NCBI RefSeq assembly: GCF_002939305.1
Contig: NZ_MVDI01000005.1
Span: 124,001 to 188,000 of the forward strand
Direction of reading: 5' to 3'
Origin: Chroococcidiopsis sp. TS-821
Lineage (GTDB): Bacteria; Cyanobacteriota; Cyanobacteriia; Cyanobacteriales; Chroococcidiopsidaceae
Length of the DNA stretch: 64,000 nt
Shown: positions 1 to 10,141 of the stretch, piece after piece
Layout: the number at the start of each line of letters is the position of its first letter
Numbering within the stretch: the stretch's first letter is position 1
Notes under the pieces: model-generated
What the model saw: the letters and a program-made list of their open reading frames with translations, nothing else
The model's database searches: none
What the model was told of the DNA's origin: nothing
Made by a program: the position numbers and the translations under genes

Positions 1-2729
1 GCGGTGGGAATCATGGGTAAACCAACGAGCAGACAAATGAGCCATTGATTCCAGTTAAGGGGTGCTGTAGCAAATAAGGTATTCATTATGCCCCACTGAC
101 TGAAAATGATTTGTAAAAGCACAGCAGCTACAATTCCGAGAACGATTGCACGAGCATCGCTAAAAGATTCTCTTCTTCTCCCACGCAATCGACTGGCGAT
201 CGCAATACCAAGTTGACTTAAACTGATGAGATAAAAGATTCTTCCCGAGACAAGCGCTTGAATTGCCATTGTCCGAGCTAAATCAACGTTTCCTGTATCG
301 CGGAGTACCCATTCAAACATTCCAAAAATTAGAATCCAGTTAAACACAGAAATAAGGACAATTCGCTGCACTAGCTTACGCGATAATAGTGGCTCATTAG
401 GGTTACGCGGTGGCTGCTGCATGACAATTTCCGACTTGGGTTCAAACGCAAGTGGTACTGTCATCGTAATTGAATTCACCATGTTCAACCACAGAACTTG
501 TAACGAGAGAATAGGTAAAACTCGCGCCAGTAGCACGCTAATCAAAATCGTCATTGATTCACCGCCATTCACAGGGAGAATAAACGCGATCGCTTTCAAT
601 AGATTGCGATACACCGTGCGTCCTTCTTCAACTGCGGCTTCAATCGACGCGAAGTTATCATCGGTGAGAATCATGTCAGCGGCTTCTTTAGCAACTTCGG
701 TTCCTGTACCGCCCATCGCGATTCCAATATCTGCTTGTCGCAGCGCAGGAGCGTCATTGACGCCATCGCCGGTCATTGCGACAATTTCACCTTTAGATTG
801 CAAAGCTTCTACTAAGCGTAGTTTTTGCTCGGGCGCAACCCGCGCGAACACCGCACCCTCTTCTACCGCGTTAGCTAGTTCGCGATCGTCCATCTGCGCA
901 AGTTGTTGTCCGGTAAACGCAATGACTTCTTCATGATGATTAAAGCCCATGCGTTGTGCGATCGCCTGCGCTGTCACCGCATGATCGCCCGTAATCATTT
1001 TGACTTGAATTCCTGCTTCTTGACATGTTTGTACTGCTCTAATTGCCTCTTGACGCGGCGGATCGATCATCCCTTGCAATCCGATAAAGATTAACCCTGC
1101 AGCAATATCATCGTGATCGAGCGACTTTTGCTGTGCTGGCACAATTTTTTTAGCGAAGGCTAGTACTCGTAAGCCCTGATGCGCCATAGCATCAACTTTT
1201 TCTTGAATTGTCGCTGTATCGAGCGGCTGAAGTTCTCCTTGTGCATCCAACATTTGCTCGCAACGCTGTAGCAGTGCTTCCACCGAACCTTTTACATAAA
1301 TTATCCTTTGGGAATTGCTTCCTACTTTTTGCCTTTGTTCGTGCAACGTTGCCATGTACTGAAACTCAGATTCAAAGGGAATCGCATCGACTCGCGGCAT
1401 CGTTTCTTCATGGCGATCGCTTAGTCCTGCTTTGTTTGCGGCAATAATCAAAGCTCCTTCGGTTGGATCGCCGACAACTGTGTTTTGTCCATCTTTGACT
1501 TCAATTTGCGAGTCATTACACAGCAAACCTGCAATTAAACATTCGCGCAGTGCAACATTGGCGTCAAAATCTGCTGGCTTTTGGGCAGATGCGCCGTCAT
1601 TTACATCTGTATCTACAACAATTTCCCCTTCTGGATTATACCCGCTACCCGTAACTTTATATTGCTGTTCTCCTGCATAAATTGCTTGCACCGTCATTTG
1701 GTTTTCGGTCAGCGTTCCGGTTTTATCTGAACAAATCACCGTTGCACCACCAAGGGTTTCCACCGCCGGTAGCTTGCGGATAATCGCATTGCGTCGTGCC
1801 ATTCGGGAAACACCAATTGCCAATGTAACTGTGACAACAGCAGGTAATCCTTCTGGAATCGCACTAACGGCTAAAGCAACCGCCGCTTCGAACATCTCGA
1901 CTATCGAGTTACCGTAGCCAATACCAACCGCAAAGGTTAAAGCAGCAACACCCAAAATAATGTACAACAACGTACGGCTGAAGCGGTCGAATTTGCGGGT
2001 GAGTGGAGTGACTAAGTTAGTTCCGCGATCGATTAACTGCGAGATACGTCCAGTTTCAGTGTCTTGGGCGATCGCAACGACAATACCTTTTGCTGTACCA
2101 AATGTGACAAAGCTACCCGCATACGCCATGTTGGTACGTTCGGCTAAAGGTGCATCAACTTCTACTTGTCGTGTCGTTTTTTCTACAGCAACCGATTCGC
2201 CCGTTAGCGCTGACTCGTTGACTTGTAAGTTGCGTACATCGATTAACCGTAAATCTGCGGGAACTTTATCGCCAGAGGCAAGTAACACAATATCGCCAGG
2301 AACAATCTCTGTCGAGGACACGCGCACTTTCTCGCCGTCACGGATAACAGTTGCTTCGGTTTTCACCGCTGAGGCGAGTGCAGAAATTGCGCTTTCAGCT
2401 TTCGCTTCTTGAACGTAACCAATAATGGCGTTAATGAGAGTAACGCCCCAAATCACTCCAGCATTGACCCAAGAACCGAGTAATGCTTTAATCGCACCTG
2501 CAATTAATAAGATATAAAGCAGTGGTTGATTAAATTGCAATAAAAATCGAACGATTGGGCTTTTCCCCGGTTTTGCTTTTAACTCGTTGGGACCGTATTT
2601 CTGCTGTCGTTGCGATACTTCAGCAGAGGATAGACCAGTTTTAGGGTTACTGTCTAAGCTTTGAGCAACTTCCTGTAGAGGTAGATTATGCCAATGATTT
2701 TCCAGCAATTTTTCTTCTGTTGCTGTCAT
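1..2729 (-). CDS. Cation-transporting P-type ATPase (type II, PacL-like), C-terminus outside window
   Basis: ATP-driven cation pump of the inner membrane. About 909 codons are visible from the ATG at 2729 and the frame is still open at base 1, so only a short C-terminal piece is missing. In order: an N-terminal cation-ATPase domain, the M4 motif PEGLP (292-296), the phosphorylation motif DKTGT with Asp335, and the hinge motif GDGVNDA from residue 654. Helix M5 carries NGGES. Helix M6 reads NMVNS (749-753), where SERCA-type calcium pumps have N-x-x-T-D, so the aspartate that ligates calcium is absent. The class is secure, but the ion (Ca2+, Mg2+, Na+ or another) is not. The gene is divergent from the antiporter at 3014, with a 284-base AT-rich spacer between them. 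Confidence 0.93.
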   Translation of the reverse strand, partial: MTATEEKLLENHWHNLPLQEVAQSLDSNPKTGLSSAEVSQRQQKYGPNELKAKPGKSPIVRFLLQFNQPLLYILLIAGAIKALLGSWVNAGVIWGVTLINAIIGYVQEAKAESAISALASAVKTEATVIRDGEKVRVSSTEIVPGDIVLLASGDKVPADLRLIDVRNLQVNESALTGESVAVEKTTRQVEVDAPLAERTNMAYAGSFVTFGTAKGIVVAIAQDTETGRISQLIDRGTNLVTPLTRKFDRFSRTLLYIILGVAALTFAVGIGYGNSIVEMFEAAVALAVSAIPEGLPAVVTVTLAIGVSRMARRNAIIRKLPAVETLGGATVICSDKTGTLTENQMTVQAIYAGEQQYKVTGSGYNPEGEIVVDTDVNDGASAQKPADFDANVALRECLIAGLLCNDSQIEVKDGQNTVVGDPTEGALIIAANKAGLSDRHEETMPRVDAIPFESEFQYMATLHEQRQKVGSNSQRIIYVKGSVEALLQRCEQMLDAQGELQPLDTATIQEKVDAMAHQGLRVLAFAKKIVPAQQKSLDHDDIAAGLIFIGLQGMIDPPRQEAIRAVQTCQEAGIQVKMITGDHAVTAQAIAQRMGFNHHEEVIAFTGQQLAQMDDRELANAVEEGAVFARVAPEQKLRLVEALQSKGEIVAMTGDGVNDAPALRQADIGIAMGGTGTEVAKEAADMILTDDNFASIEAAVEEGRTVYRNLLKAIAFILPVNGGESMTILISVLLARVLPILSLQVLWLNMVNSITMTVPLAFEPKSEIVMQQPPRNPNEPLLSRKLVQRIVLISVFNWILIFGMFEWVLRDTGNVDLARTMAIQALVSGRIFYLISLSQLGIAIASRLRGRRRESFSDARAIVLGIVAAVLLQIIFSQWGIMNTLFATAPLNWNQWLICLLVGLPMIPT

Positions 2730-3013
2730 GTGATTTGCCCCCCGACACTGTTACTGGCAGTTGAGTTATAGATTAAAGTTACACTGCAAGTCATTCTGTG
2801 TTTGTAAAAACCGTCATCTTTATTACTTTATTCAATATATATGATGGAAAAATGACAATTTTTAAAATATTAAACACTATGTCTTTGTACCTATAGCATA
2901 TAGCTTGTAGCTAACTTATACTTGACGCTCAGGCCATCTTCTATTCTGAAACTCAGGAATTATCTCATAAAAAAAGTAACTAAATACAGATATTTTTAGA
3001 CAGCAAAGTTGAT

Positions 3014-5152
3014 ATGTATAGCTCATTTGTTAGCAATCTTGACCTTCAAAGCCCAATGGAAGTTTCGTTTTTTTATCAAGTAACATTTAGCACATTTGTG
3101 CAAGCGAGTTGGTTGTGTACGCAAAATACAGGGCGATCGCTCGTTGAGTTTTTTCGTCCCTCAATTTTAAGAGGACCAATTACCGATCCTGTTCCCGTCT
3201 TCCTAATTATCATGGCGATTATGCTCGTTGCGCCGTTGTTATTCGAGCGAATCAAGCTACCAGGGATTGTCGGGTTAATTTTAGCAGGATTAGTCGTAGG
3301 TCCTTATGGTCTTGGACTTTTAGAACGCGATAGTACAATCGTTTTACTTGGTACGGTAGGGTTGCTATTCTTGATGTTCATGGCTGGTTTAGAAACAAGC
3401 CTTGACGATTTAAAGTACAACGCTAATAAAGCCGTCATATTTGGCATAGCAACTTTTGCGGTTCCCATGATACTTGGAACTGCGAGTATGTCGCTTCTTG
3501 GTTATGGGTTACTCGCCTCAATTCTAGTTGCTTCTTGTTTTGCGTCACATACTCTTGTGGCGCTACCAATTGCGATGCGGCTAGGCGTGATGCGTACGCA
3601 AGCTGTCACAACAGTGCTGGGAGGAACCTTAATTACAAATGTTCTAGCTCTCCTAGTTTTAGCTGTTGTTGTTCGCGCCTATCAAGGAAGTCTGACGCTA
3701 GGCTTTTGGTTATTTCTAATTCCCGCTTTAACGATTTATACTTTTGCTACTTTATGGGGAGTTCCTAAAGTTGGTCGCTGGTTTTTTCGGCGGTTCGGAC
3801 ACGACGAAAGTGCCGAATTTACATTTGTTGTTGCAACATTATTTATCGTATCTTACGTAGCCGATTTAATTGAAATTGAACCAATTATTGGCGCCTTTTT
3901 AGCAGGAATTGCGATCTCACAGTTGATTCCCCAGTTGAGTCCGTTGATGAACCGCATTCAGTTTATTGGTAATACGTTATTTATTCCATTTTTTCTGATT
4001 TCTGTGGGAATGCTCATTAATCCTGCAATTTTGTTGAGCGAACCGCGCTCTATGTTAGTAGCAGGAGTGATGACTTTTGTTGCGATTGTTGCCAAATTTT
4101 TACCCGCATGGGGAACAGGAAAAATCATTGGCTTGCCATTTCCTAGTGTCATGTTAATGTTTGGGCTTTCGGTAGCGCAAGCAGCGTCCACTTTAGCAGC
4201 AATTACAGTTGCATTTGAAATTAATTTAGTCGATCAGCTGACGGTGAATGGCACGATCGCTATGATCTTGGTAACGTGTATCGCGTCTCCTTGGGTCACA
4301 ACGCGTTGGGGGCGCGAAATCAAACCAGCTGCTTTCACTCCTACAATCGAAACAACGCAGATTGGCGATCGCATTTTAGTTCCTGTTGCTAACCCTAATA
4401 CTGAGGATCATCTCCTAAAACTCGCCCTGATCTTAGCAAAAAAAAGTAACGGGACGTTGCTCCCATTACACATTCTTACAGATAACGGTGGACCAATTAC
4501 TGCCGAGAAAAGAATTCAGCAACAACAACTCTTAGCAACAGCAGAAACCATTGCCCATGCGGCTGTAACATCGGTTGAAACCATCGGACGAGTTGATGAT
4601 TCGATTGAAAAAGGAATTCTTCGAGCAGCACAAGAACGCGATGCTAATTTAATTGTTTGTGGCTGGAAAGGTTACTCTAGCTATCGCGATAACTTTTTTG
4701 GCAGTGTCATTGACAATATTATCCGGCAAGCAAGTGTACCTGTGTTAGTCGCGCGGTTTACGCAACCAATTAGAAATACAGATCGGGTCATCCTCGCATT
4801 AACTGATCTAGATTTTGCTTCATCTCAATTGCAAAAAACAATCGCTTTAGCCGAAACCTTAGCTGAGGAACTCAAAGCAACGTTAAAAGTGTTACACGTT
4901 ACGAGAAATCCTCGCCGCAAAGCATATAAAGTGTCACCTCCTCTGCAAACAAAAGCTACAATTGAGCACGTACGGGGCAATTTTGTTACCCGCGTTGCCA
5001 GAATGTTACAACCTGACGATTTACTCATTCTCACATCCGGAAATCATCCTGATATTTTAAGTATGCGGATGCTAGGAACTGAACCTGAAGTGATTGCCCG
5101 TACTCACCAAGAAACTTCGATTGTTGTGCTGCATTTCCCACAAAAAGTATAA
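3014..5152 (+). CDS. Cation:proton antiporter (CPA2) with two C-terminal universal stress protein domains
   Basis: Predicted Na+ or K+/H+ exchanger of the inner membrane, 712 residues. Roughly residues 55-430 form a Na/H-exchanger domain of many hydrophobic helices. Two UspA-like cytoplasmic domains follow: one from about residue 450 (GDRILVPV) and one from about 590 (DRVILALTD). The fusion suggests nucleotide- or stress-dependent gating, which is inference. The first 50 residues are not typical of the family. An alternative ATG at 3056 would remove 14 residues, and neither start has a clear Shine-Dalgarno. The YihY gene begins 37 bases downstream on the same strand, so the two are probably co-transcribed. 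Confidence 0.9.
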   Translation: MYSSFVSNLDLQSPMEVSFFYQVTFSTFVQASWLCTQNTGRSLVEFFRPSILRGPITDPVPVFLIIMAIMLVAPLLFERIKLPGIVGLILAGLVVGPYGLGLLERDSTIVLLGTVGLLFLMFMAGLETSLDDLKYNANKAVIFGIATFAVPMILGTASMSLLGYGLLASILVASCFASHTLVALPIAMRLGVMRTQAVTTVLGGTLITNVLALLVLAVVVRAYQGSLTLGFWLFLIPALTIYTFATLWGVPKVGRWFFRRFGHDESAEFTFVVATLFIVSYVADLIEIEPIIGAFLAGIAISQLIPQLSPLMNRIQFIGNTLFIPFFLISVGMLINPAILLSEPRSMLVAGVMTFVAIVAKFLPAWGTGKIIGLPFPSVMLMFGLSVAQAASTLAAITVAFEINLVDQLTVNGTIAMILVTCIASPWVTTRWGREIKPAAFTPTIETTQIGDRILVPVANPNTEDHLLKLALILAKKSNGTLLPLHILTDNGGPITAEKRIQQQQLLATAETIAHAAVTSVETIGRVDDSIEKGILRAAQERDANLIVCGWKGYSSYRDNFFGSVIDNIIRQASVPVLVARFTQPIRNTDRVILALTDLDFASSQLQKTIALAETLAEELKATLKVLHVTRNPRRKAYKVSPPLQTKATIEHVRGNFVTRVARMLQPDDLLILTSGNHPDILSMRMLGTEPEVIARTHQETSIVVLHFPQKV

Positions 5153-5189
5153 ATTTAAACTCAGTAGCGACGCAATTAAGGCAGTAGCG

Positions 5190-6176
5190 ATGAAACTTTT
5201 ACGTAATCTATGGCAGCTACTCAAGGAGACAATTTCAGAGTGGCAGTTTAATCAAGTATCACTCCTTGCTGCATCTTTGGCATACTATACAGTTTTCTCG
5301 ATCGTACCGTTAATGATTCTAGTCATTATGATGGTGGGAGCAATTTATGGCGAAGCAGCTGCAAAACAGCAACTTGTCGAGCAAATTCAAGGTGTTGTTG
5401 GACCAGAAAGTGCTGAGGTGATTGCTACAGCGATCGCTAATATGCGACAAGATGCTGCTGGTGGACCATTTCAGCTAATTTTTAATTTGGCTTTTTTTGC
5501 ATTTGGCGCTTCTGGAGTTTTTGCCCAGATTCAAAACGCACTCGACAAAATTTGGGAAGTTAAACCAGTACCAGGAAAGCATATTACGCACTTTCTGCGT
5601 AAGCGATTAGTATCGTTTGCGATGGTGTTGGTGATTGCCTTTTTGCTACTTGTTTCTTTTGTTGCGAATACAGTACTAGCATCAGTCGTTCATGTTTTAA
5701 ACGAGTTAACGCCAGGACGTGGCTACTGGTGGCAAATTCTCAGCTTTGTATTCTCTTTTTGTATGATTACATTCTTGTTTGCTGCCATGTATACTGTACT
5801 ACCTGATGCCAAAGTTCGCTGGCGAGATGCTTTGGTAGGCTCGATATTCACTACTGTATTATTTATGTTAGGTCAATACTTTTTTGGTTTGTTTCTCAGT
5901 CAAACAAATTTCGCTTCAGCTTATGGTGTAGCTGGTTCGTTTTTAATTATTATTACTTGGATTTATTACGCTGCTCATATTTTATTTTTGGGTGCAGAAT
6001 TTACTAAAGTTTATGCAAAAGAGCACGGCGCTCCTATCGTACCAGAAGAATATGCAATTCCCATTTCTGAAGATTTTCCCCAAGAAACCCAAAAGCGCAA
6101 ATCATCACCAGGTTTATTAACGAATTTCCGTCGTAAGTGTATGCGTGCGTGGCATAGTTTAATTGGTAGAAGATAG
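5190..6176 (+). CDS. YihY/UPF0761 family (BrkB-type) membrane protein
   Basis: Integral membrane protein of the YihY/BrkB family, whose biochemical role is not firmly known; it was once mis-annotated as ribonuclease BN. The product is 328 residues. The N-terminal family pattern of LAASLAYYTVFSIVPLM is present, followed by about six hydrophobic segments and a short basic tail. The frame is open further upstream to 5094, but that stretch overlaps the antiporter and encodes polar, non-family sequence. The ATG at 5190 gives the usual family N-terminus. It lies 37 bases after the antiporter stop. Confidence 0.88.
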   Translation: MKLLRNLWQLLKETISEWQFNQVSLLAASLAYYTVFSIVPLMILVIMMVGAIYGEAAAKQQLVEQIQGVVGPESAEVIATAIANMRQDAAGGPFQLIFNLAFFAFGASGVFAQIQNALDKIWEVKPVPGKHITHFLRKRLVSFAMVLVIAFLLLVSFVANTVLASVVHVLNELTPGRGYWWQILSFVFSFCMITFLFAAMYTVLPDAKVRWRDALVGSIFTTVLFMLGQYFFGLFLSQTNFASAYGVAGSFLIIITWIYYAAHILFLGAEFTKVYAKEHGAPIVPEEYAIPISEDFPQETQKRKSSPGLLTNFRRKCMRAWHSLIGRR

Positions 6177-6349
6177 TAAAAGAAGGGGTTAGGGATTGAA
6201 GTTCAGAGGTCAGAATTTATACATTTGAAAAGATAACTAAGAGAAAAACGCAAATTAGCAAGATGTCAGCATTCCTTCCATTGCGGCACAATTCGAACAG
6301 AGCTAACAAGCAGCATTTTATTCAAAATTGTTAATTCCTAGTCTGATTT

Positions 6350-7399
6350 ATGAGCGAATCACCGATTAAACCTATATGGAATCGACTAAATAATTCAGCG
6401 TTAGTTCGAGTTCTGCTACTGATTGCACTAGGCTGGGCGATCGCTCAAATACTAGCTTATTTTGAACACGTCATTGTCACTTTTATTTTTGCAGCAGTTT
6501 TTGCGTTTCTTCTTAGTTATCCTGTGCGCTGGGTAGAACGTTTTTTACCTCACGCTGTAGCAGTTATTATTGTCTTTCTTTTAAGTATTTTTCTTTTACT
6601 GGCAATAGTTTTCACAATTGGTTTAGCAATTTTATCGCAAGGCGAACAACTCCTCAATCAAGCTCCAGAATTATTAAACAGTTTTTTACCAATAGTAGAA
6701 CGAATCGAACAACTACTTCAGCGATTGAACTTTCAAGTAGATTTTAATGCAATTGAAGAACAACTTCGCAATCAAGCTTTAGCAGGGCTAGGATTTGGCT
6801 TTGCTACTTTGCAAGCAATCGTGACGAATATCGTTGATTTGATTATTATTGCAGTCATAGCACTATTTATGTTGCTCGATGGTAAAAGACTTTGGGATTT
6901 TCTTTTACAAGTCTTTCCACCGCAATTTCGTGAAAAGTTGACTCGTGCGGTTCAACATAATTTTCTTGGCTTCTTTTGGGGACGGTTTTTGCTGTCGCTG
7001 TTTTTTGGCGTATCAGTTTATCTTGTCTTGCTACTACTGCAAGCACCTTTTGCTTTACTGCTAGCAGCGATCGCTGGTGTCTTCGATCTCATTCCAGGGA
7101 TTGGCGCCACCATCGGAGTCACTTTAGTATCAATAATCTTGTTACCTCAAGGAGTGTGGCTCAGTTTGCAAGTTTTAATCGGTTGCGTTCTTTTGCAACA
7201 AGTTGAAGAAAATGTACTGATGCCAAAAATTATGCAAGGTTCGCTGAATGTCAATCCAGTCGTGATGTTTTTTGCCTTGCTAGTAGGCGCAAGAATTGCA
7301 GGTTTAGTTGGAGTTTTTCTCTCGGTTCCAATCGCTGGCGTATTAATCAGTTTATTTGAATTAAACCAACTCAAAGCTGAACGCAAAGAGGACAAGTAA
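6350..7399 (+). CDS. AI-2E family transporter (PerM/TqsA-like permease)
   Basis: A 349-residue polytopic membrane protein of the AI-2E transporter family (UPF0118). Members include TqsA (autoinducer-2 export) and Na+/H+ antiporters, so the substrate cannot be read from sequence. Visible signs are two N-terminal helices (about 18-65), an amphipathic central segment rich in Leu and Gln (about 100-140), and the C-terminal family motif around GVFDLIPGIGATIG, then DLIPxIG-type helices and PVVMFFALLVG. It converges with another member of the same family that ends at 7424, leaving only 24 bases between the stops. Confidence 0.9.
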   Translation: MSESPIKPIWNRLNNSALVRVLLLIALGWAIAQILAYFEHVIVTFIFAAVFAFLLSYPVRWVERFLPHAVAVIIVFLLSIFLLLAIVFTIGLAILSQGEQLLNQAPELLNSFLPIVERIEQLLQRLNFQVDFNAIEEQLRNQALAGLGFGFATLQAIVTNIVDLIIIAVIALFMLLDGKRLWDFLLQVFPPQFREKLTRAVQHNFLGFFWGRFLLSLFFGVSVYLVLLLLQAPFALLLAAIAGVFDLIPGIGATIGVTLVSIILLPQGVWLSLQVLIGCVLLQQVEENVLMPKIMQGSLNVNPVVMFFALLVGARIAGLVGVFLSVPIAGVLISLFELNQLKAERKEDK

Positions 7400-7423
7400 T
7401 CATTCTTATTTAAACAACTCGAC

Positions 7424-8542
7424 TTAAACTTCTTTCCATTCTTCACTAATTTCTGGACTATAATCGGTATTTGGATCGTAAATGACTTCCTCGCGAACAA
7501 CTTTTTGATGGGGATGCTGCCACTTATCTAAAATATCAATAAATAGAACTTCTTCTAACCAGGTTTTGGCAATTACAGTTAAAGGTAATGCCATGACTAA
7601 GCCTAATGCACCGAAAAAACCTGCAAATAACAGTTGTGCTGTTAGTGTAATCGCTGGCAGTAAAGCTACTTGGTGCGCCATAACTAATGGAGTTAGCCAG
7701 TAACTTTCAATATTTTGAATAACAACGTATAAAATTAAAACAGCAATTGATTTCCACGGAGTATCGAGTAAAGCGATCGCCATCGGAAAAATGGCGCTTA
7801 ATGTTGGTCCAATATTTGGAATAAAGTTAAGTAAACCGGCAAGAATGGCGTGTGCTAAAGCAAGTGGTACGCCAATAATCCACAAACCCACACCGCTTAA
7901 GACTGCAATAAATATTCCTTCAATGACAGCACCAACTGCCCAACTTCCTAAAGCTACATCGCACCTCGTCAAAATCTCATCAACTCGACGGCGATAAAAT
8001 GAAGGAAACAAGCGAATTAATGATTGACGATACGGCTGCGGCTGTGCTAAGAGCATCAGCGTCAATACAAGTACTAAAAGGAATTGTAAAAATGCTGTAA
8101 TCGAAGTTGAAAAAAAGTTAACTGACTGACCGAGTAACTGAGTTGCGATCGGCTGAATTTGTTGAATTAGGCTAGTAAAATCAGGTAAATTAGCCGGTAA
8201 ATTCGGAAACCAACCTAAAATTTGCTGCTCTAACCAACTTAGCCATGTCTGTATTCTCGCAAATCCTGTTGGTAATAAAGCGATGAGTTGTTGAAACTGC
8301 TCGATAAATGGAGGTACGATGAGCACGAAAAAGCCAACAAGCAGCGCCAGCAAACTCGTTAAAGTAATTAAAACTGCCCAGCCGCGTTTGACGTTCAATC
8401 TTTGCAGTTGTAATACTAACCGATTCAAAGCTGTCGCTATGACAACTGCCGTAAGTAAGAGTAAAAGCAACTGCCGAATCTGCCAAAGGATGTATAACGA
8501 AATTAGCAGAACAATTAAGCCAATCCATCGACCAAAATTCAC
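7424..8542 (-). CDS. AI-2E family transporter
   Basis: Second AI-2E family protein, 372 residues, on the opposite strand to its paralogue at 6350. It has the same architecture: paired N-terminal helices, a Gln/Leu-rich periplasmic-type loop (about 75-150), then FIPNIGPTLSAIFPMAIALL in the C-terminal core and a charged tail ending in EEWKEV. The paralogues are clearly diverged, so this is not a recent tandem copy. Substrate unknown. The gene reads away from a 414-base spacer that could hold its promoter. Confidence 0.9.
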   Translation of the reverse strand: MNFGRWIGLIVLLISLYILWQIRQLLLLLLTAVVIATALNRLVLQLQRLNVKRGWAVLITLTSLLALLVGFFVLIVPPFIEQFQQLIALLPTGFARIQTWLSWLEQQILGWFPNLPANLPDFTSLIQQIQPIATQLLGQSVNFFSTSITAFLQFLLVLVLTLMLLAQPQPYRQSLIRLFPSFYRRRVDEILTRCDVALGSWAVGAVIEGIFIAVLSGVGLWIIGVPLALAHAILAGLLNFIPNIGPTLSAIFPMAIALLDTPWKSIAVLILYVVIQNIESYWLTPLVMAHQVALLPAITLTAQLLFAGFFGALGLVMALPLTVIAKTWLEEVLFIDILDKWQHPHQKVVREEVIYDPNTDYSPEISEEWKEV

Positions 8543-8956
8543 AGTAAACTTTACTCCTCTGACTCAAAGATTTTTGTGGCAATTTCTGAACTCAGCGATT
8601 TCCATTTCAACCATAACACTATGACTAAATCTCAGTGCCTATCCTAAGCATTAACAGTAAATACTTAAGTTCAATCAACTAAGCATAAAAATTATACTAC
8701 GTAACTTCACTGTTTTTGGAGGCTAATTTGCTCGCATATTCGACTTTTTCTGCTTTTCTGTCACTTTCTCGTCACAATTGTTTCAAATACTGATCGTCAG
8801 AAGTAACTAGCTTAATAACTTGATTTGATAGTGTTAATTTTTATAGCAACTCTTTAACTGGGTTTTGCTGAATTATAAATCTTACAAAATGGTCTAACTT
8901 TTAGTTCCGATGCAATCCAAATCCTAACAAGTAACTGTAGTCTTGAGGTAATTAGT
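8543..8956. other. Intergenic region between divergent genes (414 bases)
   Basis: AT-rich spacer between the AI-2E gene (reading left) and the Cys-rich small protein (reading right). It presumably holds both promoters, but no confident -35/-10 pair, operator or RNA gene was recognised. A GAGG Shine-Dalgarno lies just before the ATG at 8957. Confidence 0.5.
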
Positions 8957-9334
8957 ATGCAGGGGCAACAATCTCATCGAAATTCTTTCATCGCTGAGAG
9001 AAACTTTAGTAATTCAACTTATGTAGAAGTAGCGCAGAATACACCATCCTCTAATCAAGTTAATGTACCGAACAATGCTGTTAGCTTCTGGGGACCCCTC
9101 AGCTTATTGACTGGTGGTGCGATTTTTCTGACAATGTTAGTTAAGTTGCGTAAAAATAAGCAGAGCAATATTGTGGTCAATTTAAAACAACTCAATAAGA
9201 TTCCTTGCAGCAACTGTCGATATTTTTCTAGCAATCCTTATCTCAAGTGTGCCGTAAATCCTAAAATTGCTTTAACGGAAGAGGCAATAGACTGTACAGA
9301 ATACTGTCCTCAAGCTAACAAAATGTTTCGTTAA
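8957..9334 (+). CDS. Small membrane-anchored protein with a five-cysteine C-terminal domain
   Basis: Not recognised as a named family; 125 residues. It has a polar N-terminus, one hydrophobic segment (about 44-63), a basic stop-transfer stretch (RKNK), and a C-terminal domain with Cys84, Cys87, Cys98, Cys113 and Cys117. The CxxC plus spaced cysteines look like a metal or Fe-S site, or a redox-active knuckle; which one is undetermined. The charge pattern after the helix places the Cys domain in the cytoplasm by the positive-inside rule. A GAGG Shine-Dalgarno precedes the ATG. The amidase gene follows after 21 bases, so co-transcription is likely. Confidence 0.75.
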   Translation: MQGQQSHRNSFIAERNFSNSTYVEVAQNTPSSNQVNVPNNAVSFWGPLSLLTGGAIFLTMLVKLRKNKQSNIVVNLKQLNKIPCSNCRYFSSNPYLKCAVNPKIALTEEAIDCTEYCPQANKMFR

Positions 9335-9355
9335 ATTATACAGGCAATTTAAGAA

Positions 9356-10141
9356 ATGCGGCGTTTTGTGTGGATTCAAGTTATTATCAGTGTTATACTC
9401 ATTGGCTTTTTTACGATAAGTTTAAATGTGAAAAATACAGAATCGCATGAAGAAGTCAAATTGACACAAAGTGTAACCATCAAAGATAATCAACCCACTT
9501 ATTCACAAGCGATCGCCACTCCCCAAGAAACAGTAAACCTTGCGCAAATCAAATATCAGCCTAATTATGAAGCGATCCCAGTACATCCCACAAATTACGG
9601 TCTAAGGCTAACAACTGATATTAACGGCGTTCCTGTTTATAATCAACCAATCATTGTTTTACACGAAACTGTAAGTTCAGCGGCGAGTACAATTAATTTT
9701 TTTCAAACACCACATTATGAAGAAAGTAAGCAAGCAAGTTACCATGCGTTAATTAAATTAGATGGAACAGTCGTTTATCTTGTCCCACCTGAATTTCGAG
9801 CTTTTGGCGCAGGAAATTCCGTTTTTGATGGTGCGTCAGGTCCAGAAGCAGTAAAAACCCATCCAAATTTTCCTCCTTCTGTGAATAACTTTGCGTATCA
9901 TGCCGCACTAGAAACACCACCAAGTGGTAGAAATAATGCGCGAAGACATAGTGGTTATACAGAAGAACAATATCGATCGCTAGCCTGGTTAATTGCCCAA
10001 AGCAGCGTTCCAGAAGACCGAATCACAACGCATCGCGCCGTAGATCGTTCGGGAACGAGAATCGACCCGCGTAGTTTTAATATGAATAAATTTTTGCAAA
10101 TCCTACGGGATTACAGACAGCAAAGTTTCAGGAAGACGTAG
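9356..10141 (+). CDS. N-acetylmuramoyl-L-alanine amidase (amidase_2 type), membrane-anchored
   Basis: Predicted zinc peptidoglycan amidase that cuts the bond between N-acetylmuramic acid and the stem peptide; 261 residues. An N-terminal hydrophobic segment (about 5-23) serves as signal or anchor. The catalytic domain runs from about residue 90. Zinc ligands are likely His103 (VLHETV), His226 (THRAVD) and Asp237 (RIDPRSFN), matching the His-His-Asp set of AmpD-type enzymes. It acts outside the inner membrane. It follows the Cys-rich protein closely; the rhodopsin starts 208 bases downstream. Confidence 0.88.
   Translation: MRRFVWIQVIISVILIGFFTISLNVKNTESHEEVKLTQSVTIKDNQPTYSQAIATPQETVNLAQIKYQPNYEAIPVHPTNYGLRLTTDINGVPVYNQPIIVLHETVSSAASTINFFQTPHYEESKQASYHALIKLDGTVVYLVPPEFRAFGAGNSVFDGASGPEAVKTHPNFPPSVNNFAYHAALETPPSGRNNARRHSGYTEEQYRSLAWLIAQSSVPEDRITTHRAVDRSGTRIDPRSFNMNKFLQILRDYRQQSFRKT

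Noticed and set aside
421-2412. Several plus-strand frames opposite the P-type ATPase
   Set aside because: They are antisense shadows; the minus strand gives a continuous, fully motif-bearing ATPase.
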